NCBI GenBank assembly: GCA_019090295.1
Contig: JAHRWG010000103.1
Location: forward strand, 1-5,526
From: Cycloclasticus sp.
GTDB taxonomy: Bacteria; Pseudomonadota; Gammaproteobacteria; Methylococcales; Cycloclasticaceae
Direction of reading: 5' to 3'
Length of the DNA: 5,526 bases
Under the pieces are notes generated by a model, which saw only the letters and a list, made by a program, of their open reading frames with translations, did not search any database and was not told the DNA's origin. Position 1 is the stretch's first letter. The number at the start of each line of letters is the position of its first letter. This document shows positions 1 to 4,592 of the stretch, piece after piece. Made by a program: the position numbers and the translations under genes.

Positions 1-11
1 AACTAGACATT

Positions 12-572
12 ATGCCACTTCCTAAAAGTAACGCGCCTCGTCAGCATATTCACACACGTCAAATAACCTGCGAAGGGTTTCAGCGTGAAGACTCCCTATG
101 GGAAGTTGATGCACATATCACCGACATTAAAACCTATGATATTGATAATAGTTTTCGAATGAGCATTCCCGCAGGTGAGCCTGTGCACGAAATGTGGATA
201 CGCCTAACTGTTGATGTGGATTTACTGGTTCATGATTGCTTAGCCGTTACTGATCATTCGCCTTATGCTTGCTGCCCCGATGTAACACCTTTGTTTAGGC
301 AGCTAATTGGTAAGAAAATTGCACCCGGCTGGACACGTTTAGTCAAAGAGTTAGTTGCGGGTGTTCAGGGTTGCACACATTTAGCTGACTTGGTTGGCCC
401 AGCCACCACCACTATTTACCAAAGTATGGCGGGGATTACTAAGGGTAAATGTGACGCTGAGAAGTCTCGACCTTTTTACCTTAATGGCTGCCATGCATGG
501 TCATCAGATAGCGATCAAGTGCTTGAGTTTCATCCGGAATACTATACCGGCACAAAGAAAATACCTGACTAA
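12..572 (+). CDS. DUF2889 family protein, function unknown
   Basis: This 186-residue protein matches the conserved pattern of the DUF2889 family. Seen in the sequence: an N-terminal MPLP followed by HTR (residues 14-16), G22-x-x-R25-E-D-S-L-W with a following DAHITDIKTYD stretch (about 33-43), GEPVHEMWIRLTVD (55-68), TDHSPYACCPD (80-90), GCTHLADL (120-127), and a C-terminal FYLNGCHAW (155-163) ending in HPEYY (174-178). The many conserved His, Cys, Asp and Glu residues would suit a metal site or an enzyme, but that is inference. There is no signal peptide or membrane segment, so it is probably cytoplasmic. The ATG at 12 is chosen because MPLP is the usual family start; the frame stays open to the window edge and no Shine-Dalgarno is visible in the 11 bases shown. 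It converges on the small membrane-protein gene and faces a CoA-thioester operon. Family assignment is firm; the role is unknown. Confidence 0.88.
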   Translation: MPLPKSNAPRQHIHTRQITCEGFQREDSLWEVDAHITDIKTYDIDNSFRMSIPAGEPVHEMWIRLTVDVDLLVHDCLAVTDHSPYACCPDVTPLFRQLIGKKIAPGWTRLVKELVAGVQGCTHLADLVGPATTTIYQSMAGITKGKCDAEKSRPFYLNGCHAWSSDSDQVLEFHPEYYTGTKKIPD

Positions 573-603
573 ACTAGATTATTCACTTAATCTCACGGGC
601 TAT

Positions 604-822
604 CTAGCCGCCTTGAAGCGACATTTTTATAAAGTATTTTGCTATAAAACCGACCATTCCAAGCCCTAGACCACCAAAAAGGGCAATATAGGCCCACTTA
701 CCCCCTTTTGATTTACGAGCCAAGTCAAAAACTATAAAAAACATGAATAAAATCAATATAGTAAAGCATATCTTTAAAGAGTAATCTTCAAACTCTGCTA
801 TGGTCATGTAGTCAGTTATCAT
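604..822 (-). CDS. DUF2788-type small two-helix membrane protein
   Basis: This is a 72-residue hydrophobic protein. Helix 1 covers about residues 17-34 (ICFTILILFMFFIVFDLA), a basic loop RKSKGGK follows at 36-42, and helix 2 covers about 44-65 with a glycine-rich GGLGLGMVGF stretch. The positive loop predicts a cytoplasmic turn with both ends outside the inner membrane. Length, the FDLARKSK loop and the Gly-rich second helix resemble the uncharacterised DUF2788 family of gammaproteobacteria, recognised from memory. The start is uncertain because the 5' end lies in a perfect 25-bp tandem duplication. ATG at 820-822 gives 72 residues (MITDYMTIAEF) but has no ribosome-binding site, since the nearest AAGAG is 35 nt upstream. 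An in-frame ATG at 805-807 gives 67 residues (MTIAEFEDYSL). The gene converges with the DUF2889 gene, leaving 31 nt between stops. It is probably not part of the upstream catabolic operon. Confidence 0.72.
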   Translation of the reverse strand: MITDYMTIAEFEDYSLKICFTILILFMFFIVFDLARKSKGGKWAYIALFGGLGLGMVGFIAKYFIKMSLQGG

Positions 823-847
823 CTATGGTCATGTAGTCAGTTATCAT
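798..847. repeat. Perfect 25-bp tandem duplication over a start codon
   Basis: Bases 798-822 and 823-847 are identical; the identity runs one base further, to 848. On the minus strand each copy begins ATGATAACTGACTACATGAC, so the duplicated unit is the first eight codons plus one base of the small membrane-protein gene. Because 25 is not a multiple of three, the extra copy is out of frame with the gene. It moves the original upstream leader (weak AAGAG at 858-862) 25 nt further from the true reading frame. Confidence 0.97.
812..847 (-). other. Short upstream reading frame made by the duplication
   Basis: Reading from the ATG at 845-847 gives an 11-codon frame, MITDYMTIDDN, ending in TGA at 812-814. 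This ATG holds the original position relative to the leader, with AAGAG at 858-862 ten bases upstream. The frame overlaps the next ATG (820-822) and stops 4 nt before a further in-frame ATG (805-807) of the membrane-protein gene. It could therefore act as a leader from which ribosomes re-initiate. Whether it is translated is unknown; the duplication could also be recent and neutral. Confidence 0.3.
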
Positions 848-1034
848 CCCAGCTATTCTCTTGCGACTAAACCACTTAATATATCAAAATAAACACGCTG
901 GCATAAGGTTTAGTGGCCGCTAAGAACTTCTTTTATAGGGCTTATCGCTTGCTGGCCTGACTCGAATTATGAGCCGAACGTTTATGAACGAGTATCTAAC
1001 GCCTCTGAACAAACAAAGGCGTTAGAAGCAGTAT
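848..1034. other. Intergenic region between SDR and membrane-protein genes
   Basis: No credible gene on either strand. It holds the hairpin at 995-1026 and an AT-rich stretch near 876-895. A minus-strand promoter for the membrane-protein gene would be expected here. The best -10 look-alike is TATATT (minus strand, 878-883), with a poor -35 (TTATGC, 901-906) 17 nt upstream; this is too weak to call. An 8-bp inverted repeat (866-873 and 907-914, ACTAAACC/GGTTTAGT) brackets that candidate but could be chance. Confidence 0.5.
995..1026 (-). terminator. Hairpin after the operon, possible terminator without U-tract
   Basis: TCTAACGCCT (995-1004) is the exact reverse complement of AGGCGTTAGA (1017-1026), giving a perfect 10-bp stem with a 12-nt loop. 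It begins 8 nt past the stop of the SDR gene, where an operon-end structure is expected. Neither strand carries a T-run after the stem, so it is not a canonical intrinsic terminator. It may instead stabilise the 3' end of the mRNA or act together with Rho. The stem itself is certain; its function is inferred. Confidence 0.4.
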
Positions 1035-1835
1035 TTAACCAATCATACTGTAACCACCACTAACACTGAGTACCTGACCTGTCACATGGCCAGAGGCAAC
1101 GTTGGATGACATAAATAATACGGCATTGGCTAAATCGGTTGGCTTACCTACTTTTTTAAGTGGCAAGGCATTAGCAATGGCAGCAAACTGTTCTTCGGTA
1201 AACATAGAATCTTTTTTTGCCCACATGCTTTGTGAACCAACGTCTTCATCTTCTTCAGGAATTGTAACGCCCGGACAAACAGCGTTACAGCGTATCCCAA
1301 AACGACCATTTTCACGTGCTAATGATTTCATTAAACTGTTGATCCCTGCTTTTAAAGCCCCGTATACGGCTTCTTTAGGCTCACCTTGACGACTGGCATC
1401 TGAACTTAGAGAAACAATAGAACCCTTCGTTTTATTTTTCAGCATCACCTCTAACACTGAATGCGTGCAGTTTAAATTACTCACAAAATTAACCGCTATT
1501 AGCTTTTGCCATAACTCTGGTGTTGTTTGGGTAAAAAACATTAAATCATCCCAACCAACGTTATTCACTAATACATCAACACCACCAAACTTTTCATCGG
1601 CTGCTGCTACCATGGCTTTTACCTGGCCAAGGTCAGTGACATCTGTTTTAACCACTTGTACACCCGATGCACCTTTCTTAAGGGCCAACTCTGCCACTGT
1701 GTTTGCTTGCTGCTCATCGATGTCTGCCAGCGTAATATTAGCGCCTTCTTGTGCAAAGGCTAACACAATACCTCGGCCAATATTTGATCCGCCACCGGTC
1801 ACAATTACTGACTTCTTTTTTAATCCCAAATCCAT
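1035..1835 (-). CDS. BadH-like SDR family oxidoreductase, NAD-type
   Basis: A complete classical short-chain dehydrogenase of 266 residues, predicted to interconvert a secondary alcohol and a ketone with NAD(H). Seen in the sequence: the cofactor loop TGGGSNIG (13-20), an acidic D38 after the second strand (LADID) that favours NAD over NADP, D65-V (adenine pocket), NNVG (91-94), and a catalytic set N116, S145, Y158 and K162 (Y-x-x-x-K), followed by CPG (187-189). NNVGWD, SSDASRQGEPKEAVYG and the C-terminal GQVLSVSGGYSM closely recall BadH, the 2-hydroxycyclohexanecarboxyl-CoA dehydrogenase, so a CoA-thioester substrate is plausible (inference). The substrate lid (about 191-213) has an unusually acidic PEEDEDVG stretch. 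It is the last gene of the operon, 21 nt after the hydrolase, and the start is fixed by a good AGGAG. A 3-hydroxyacyl-CoA or other cyclic-alcohol dehydrogenase remains possible. Confidence 0.88.
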   Translation of the reverse strand: MDLGLKKKSVIVTGGGSNIGRGIVLAFAQEGANITLADIDEQQANTVAELALKKGASGVQVVKTDVTDLGQVKAMVAAADEKFGGVDVLVNNVGWDDLMFFTQTTPELWQKLIAVNFVSNLNCTHSVLEVMLKNKTKGSIVSLSSDASRQGEPKEAVYGALKAGINSLMKSLARENGRFGIRCNAVCPGVTIPEEDEDVGSQSMWAKKDSMFTEEQFAAIANALPLKKVGKPTDLANAVLFMSSNVASGHVTGQVLSVSGGYSMIG

Positions 1836-1841
1836 GCCGTA

Positions 1842-1846
1842 CTCCT
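1842..1846 (-). promoter_or_regulatory. Ribosome-binding site of the SDR gene
   Basis: AGGAG on the minus strand (within CAGGAGT) lies 6 nt before the ATG at 1833-1835. It is the best Shine-Dalgarno in the operon and sits in the 21-nt gap after the hydrolase stop, so this last gene can be translated independently. Confidence 0.85.
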
Positions 1847-1856
1847 GTTTATATAA

Positions 1857-2663
1857 TTAATGTAATGTCTTAAAACCATAAACTGATTCACACTTTTTTA
1901 TCAGTTTCACAATGCCTTCAATGGTTTCTTCTCGTGCATAGTGATGTGGCATATGCCCAACACCTTCAAGTAAAAGTTCTTCGGCTGGGTGCACCAAGTG
2001 AGTTTGTAATAATGACAAGCTTTCTTGATAGCCATAGTCATCAGCTTGCCCAAACACTAAAAGCACCGGGCAGCTAATTTTTTTTAATTCCTCAACACAA
2101 CTCCAATGGTCAAATGCCTTGGACAACCAAGCATTAGCCCATCCGTAAAACAACGCCTCGGTTGCGTCTCCATGATAAACGGATAGCTTTGCAGCCAAAT
2201 TGCTATTTTCATAGTCATCGATCGCCTGTTTAATGCCTCCACGAACGGTTGAACTGGGGACTAATGGTGGTGCTATTGCGCAAATACCAACAACCCTATC
2301 AGGCATGTAAGCTGCCGCCATTAAAGCGATGGCTCCACCATCACTATGCCCTACTAGGATCACTTTGTTTATCCCCCATTCGCGTAAAAGGTCTGGTAAA
2401 ACCGTACCCGCTTCATGGTGTCTATAATCGGTGTCTCTTATCTCTGTTAATTGACCTGACTTGCCATGGCCAAATCGCTCATAAGCGACCACGGCTAAGC
2501 CTGTTTTTTTGGCGATTGCTTCTGGAAAGCCTTTCCATGTGTCAAGACTATCTAAGCCGCCATGCAGTAGAACAATACAAGGTGTCTCGTCTATCAATTC
2601 CCCAAAAATACTGACTCTGAGAATGTGACCACCCTGTTTAATGACTGTCTGTTGTTTTTGCAT
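1857..2663 (-). CDS. Alpha/beta-hydrolase fold protein
   Basis: A complete 268-residue alpha/beta-hydrolase, acting as an esterase, thioesterase or C-C bond hydrolase. Seen in the sequence: the oxyanion-hole motif LLHGG (32-36), Y61-ERFGHGKS (61-69), the nucleophile elbow GHSDGG (105-110, Ser107), a catalytic acid in FGQAD (D208 most likely, D209 possible), and the catalytic His in GVGHMPHH (H237). A cap region lies between about residues 135 and 190. There is no signal peptide, so it is cytoplasmic. GHSDGG elbows are frequent among meta-cleavage-product hydrolases and related esterases, but the motif does not fix the substrate. The position between a MaoC hydratase and an SDR suggests hydrolysis of a CoA thioester, lactone or 1,3-diketone-like intermediate (inference). 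It starts 9 nt after the MaoC stop with no clear Shine-Dalgarno, so translation is probably coupled to that gene. Confidence 0.87.
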   Translation of the reverse strand: MQKQQTVIKQGGHILRVSIFGELIDETPCIVLLHGGLDSLDTWKGFPEAIAKKTGLAVVAYERFGHGKSGQLTEIRDTDYRHHEAGTVLPDLLREWGINKVILVGHSDGGAIALMAAAYMPDRVVGICAIAPPLVPSSTVRGGIKQAIDDYENSNLAAKLSVYHGDATEALFYGWANAWLSKAFDHWSCVEELKKISCPVLLVFGQADDYGYQESLSLLQTHLVHPAEELLLEGVGHMPHHYAREETIEGIVKLIKKCESVYGFKTLH

Positions 2664-2672
2664 GCTTAAGAC

Positions 2673-3698
2673 TTAGGCTAGAAGGGCAACAAGCCCCCAA
2701 TCTAACACTTGAATATCCAGTTCATTGCTCGGTGCATTGGCTCCACGCTCCGCCCAAACCTTAACCTGTAAATCAACCAGACCTCCTCCATTTAAACAGG
2801 CGGTTTTCTTAACAACGACCAACTCTGTTCTAAGAATATCACCTTCAAAAACAGGTGCTAAGTGATCGCAATGTCGCCAGGCTAATAGCGTTAAGATATT
2901 AGGCATTGCTCGTAACACTTGTGCCGCCGCTATTGAAATAGTATGGCCACCATAAACCAACCGCTGACCATAAACACTGGCACCAGCGTCGGTATGTGTC
3001 ATGGCCATATTTAAGGTTAAACGGGTTAACTCAGGTGCTAATGTAACGGTATCTCGTGCTTTAATACGTACATTGACGCCCTCTTCCACTTGATCAAAGT
3101 GCTTGCCACTAATCGCTTGTCGGAATGCGGCTAAATCCCAATCATTAGGAATAGCAGATAATAGTGCTTCATGACTAATCTCTGCTGAAAGCGCCCCTAA
3201 GTCATCGCTGTGCCCTGTTTCGATATTAGGGTCTCGACAAGGAACCATTGGGCAGCGCCAGAAATGTAAAATTTCACAGCCTGCTTGGTCTTTTACGCAT
3301 ATCTCTAGTACCACCATGCCACTGGCTGCTCGCCCCGGCTTTGCTTTATTTTGCCGTAAGGCCACCACTTGTGTCGTTGTCGTTAAGGTATCACCAAGGT
3401 AGACAGGCTTTTTTAACACCAAACCTCGGTAGAATAAGTTCCCCATGACGTTTTGGGTGGCATAAGTGCTTTGCCCAATGGCAACAGATATCACCATTGA
3501 TGGGTTAGCAACCGCTGTGTTTTTTCCGGTTATAGACAACGACAAGTGTTGATCTAAAGGAAGCCTTAAACGGTCTCCAAAAATCATTTGATGCACCGTA
3601 GCATGACTATTATTGATGGTCACTGAGGGTGCTTGCTCTAGGAACCCACCTTTTTTAAAGTCTTCAAAATATGGACCTTCAATTAGTACCTCTTTCAT
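2673..3698 (-). CDS. MaoC-type double-hotdog hydratase, mesaconyl-CoA hydratase-like
   Basis: A complete 341-residue protein with two MaoC/hotdog halves, close to the roughly 340-350 residues I recall for mesaconyl-CoA (beta-methylmalyl-CoA) hydratases. Expected reaction: reversible hydration of a branched or dicarboxylic enoyl-CoA. Seen: YFEDFKKG (10-17) and FGDRLRLPLD (40-49) at the start, a first-hotdog strand GLVLKKPVYLGDTL (92-105), then in the second half a hydratase-like H235-x-D237, RLVYGGHTIS (246-255) and HLAPVFEGDIL (279-289). RLVYGGH and the P-x-F-x-GD pattern are shared with the mesaconyl-CoA hydratase family. Its ATG overlaps the stop of the CitE-like gene as ATGA, which indicates translational coupling; AAGAG at 3707-3711 lies 8 nt upstream. 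Direct linkage to a CitE-family lyase supports a malyl/citramalyl-CoA-type product. Itaconyl-CoA hydratase is an alternative; the exact substrate cannot be read from sequence. Confidence 0.85.
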   Translation of the reverse strand: MKEVLIEGPYFEDFKKGGFLEQAPSVTINNSHATVHQMIFGDRLRLPLDQHLSLSITGKNTAVANPSMVISVAIGQSTYATQNVMGNLFYRGLVLKKPVYLGDTLTTTTQVVALRQNKAKPGRAASGMVVLEICVKDQAGCEILHFWRCPMVPCRDPNIETGHSDDLGALSAEISHEALLSAIPNDWDLAAFRQAISGKHFDQVEEGVNVRIKARDTVTLAPELTRLTLNMAMTHTDAGASVYGQRLVYGGHTISIAAAQVLRAMPNILTLLAWRHCDHLAPVFEGDILRTELVVVKKTACLNGGGLVDLQVKVWAERGANAPSNELDIQVLDWGLVALLA

Positions 3699-4567
3699 TC
3701 TTTTATCTCTTTTTCGATGGCGGCTTGATACCGCTGAAGAATACTTTTTTGGGCCAGTATAACCGGCAAATCAATCATTTTATTTTGGTAACTAAAGACC
3801 CCAACACCTTTTTCTTGTGCCTCACCCCATGCCTGTAGCAAGTCTCTTGCGTAGGTCATTTGCTCAGCCGTTGGTGTGTAGACAGCATTAATGGTATCGA
3901 TCTGTGCAGGGTGAATACACAGCTTTCCAACATAGCCAATATTAATCCCAGCGTCCGTTTCTTCATGAATCGTGTCAATGTCACGTATTTCTGCACATAT
4001 ATTATCGATAGGCATACAGCCGAATGCTCGCGCTGCTAACGCTATTTGACAACGTGCATGGTAAATGGCCCCCGCCATTGGGTTTGTATTAGGCAAACCC
4101 ATATCTGCAGCGAAATCAATATGGCCAAAACACAGGCCATCCGTTGGGGCTAAGTTACTGGCTATATCATTGGCCGCTAACACGCCACGAGCTGATTCAA
4201 TAATGGCAAAAATGTTAACGACCTTTTCTCCAATGCATGCCCGTACACTGATAATATCTTCAGCAGACTCACACTTTGGTAGCATAATATTACAACAGCC
4301 TGCCGCTAAAATAGCCTGTACATCATCTTTAAACCAAGGTGTATCAAGGCCATTCACTCTTACAATAAGGTGTTTGTTTTTATACGCGTTTGAATGAAGT
4401 GCTGCCACGACCCGTTGCCGTGCAGCTGTTTTTTCAGCTGGCGAAACCGCATCCTCAAGATCAAAGACGATGGCATCAGCATCCGTAGTCGCTGATTTTT
4501 CTATATGTTTTTGAGCATGACCCGGTACAAATAATAGCGAGCGGATCAATTGGGGTGTTTTTATCAT
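3695..4567 (-). CDS. CitE/HpcH-family CoA lyase, malyl/citramalyl-CoA lyase-like
   Basis: A complete 290-residue TIM-barrel protein of the CitE/HpcH/malyl-CoA lyase family, expected to perform a Mg-dependent retro-Claisen cleavage of a 3-hydroxy-3-carboxy-type acyl-CoA into a short acyl-CoA and a 2-oxoacid. Seen: RSLLFVPG (9-16), DLEDAV (36-41), the substrate-binding R70 in VRVNG, LPK (96-98), the likely metal ligands E124 (IIESARG) and D151 (GHIDFAAD), GKLCIHPAQI (214-223), and the C-terminal KMIDLPVILAQKSIL stretch (263-277). All key positions are intact and the length is typical of stand-alone lyases, not of citrate lyase complexes; no citrate lyase alpha or gamma gene is adjacent in the window. 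The start follows the acyl-CoA dehydrogenase stop by 22 nt with no obvious Shine-Dalgarno. Candidate activities are citramalyl-CoA, beta-methylmalyl-CoA or malyl-CoA lyase, or a malyl-CoA thioesterase-type paralogue. Confidence 0.88.
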   Translation of the reverse strand: MIKTPQLIRSLLFVPGHAQKHIEKSATTDADAIVFDLEDAVSPAEKTAARQRVVAALHSNAYKNKHLIVRVNGLDTPWFKDDVQAILAAGCCNIMLPKCESAEDIISVRACIGEKVVNIFAIIESARGVLAANDIASNLAPTDGLCFGHIDFAADMGLPNTNPMAGAIYHARCQIALAARAFGCMPIDNICAEIRDIDTIHEETDAGINIGYVGKLCIHPAQIDTINAVYTPTAEQMTYARDLLQAWGEAQEKGVGVFSYQNKMIDLPVILAQKSILQRYQAAIEKEIKE

Positions 4568-4592
4568 GTGGTTAATATTTATTAAGTGGTTA
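4568..4592 (-). repeat. Repeated TAACCAC at the dehydrogenase/lyase junction
   Basis: On the minus strand TAACCAC occurs twice, at 4586-4592 and 4568-4574, separated by 11 AT-rich bases. The first copy contains the TAA stop of the acyl-CoA dehydrogenase; the second abuts the ATG of the lyase gene. Between and including their edges, TTAATA and TATTAA form a small inverted repeat (4572-4585). No Shine-Dalgarno is visible, so an unstructured AT-rich initiation region or coupling is likely. Coincidence is possible. Confidence 0.45.

Noticed and set aside
574..607. Inverted repeats (CTAGAT/ATCTAG, and AGATTA/TAATCT at 576-593) between the convergent genes as a bidirectional terminator
   Set aside because: Stems are only 6 bp and AT-rich, with no T-run on either side. 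Repeats this short are expected by chance.
394..669. A second plus-strand frame overlapping the end of the DUF2889 gene
   Set aside because: It is an out-of-frame shadow of a gene with clear family motifs and shows no family features of its own.
866..914. ACTAAACC/GGTTTAGT inverted repeat as an operator around a promoter
   Set aside because: One 8-bp inverted repeat is not surprising in about 190 bp, and the enclosed promoter match is poor.
994..1027. Resemblance to an integron attC site (ATCTAAC ... GTTAGAA around a hairpin)
   Set aside because: The outer boxes partly fit RYYYAAC/GTTRRRY, but the last base fails, the span is only 34 bp, there are no inner boxes or bulged bases, and no cassette or integrase is seen.
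1102..1860. Open plus-strand frames opposite the SDR gene
   Set aside because: They show no recognisable motifs, have odd composition and lie wholly antisense to a gene with intact catalytic motifs. The same applies to frames opposite the hydrolase, MaoC, lyase and dehydrogenase genes.
2673..4567. Naming the MaoC and CitE-like genes as mch and mcl (ethylmalonyl-CoA pathway)
   Set aside because: Family motifs fit, but the adjacent dehydrogenase does not look like methylsuccinyl-CoA dehydrogenase, and the hydrolase and SDR are extra. Symbols would over-claim specificity.
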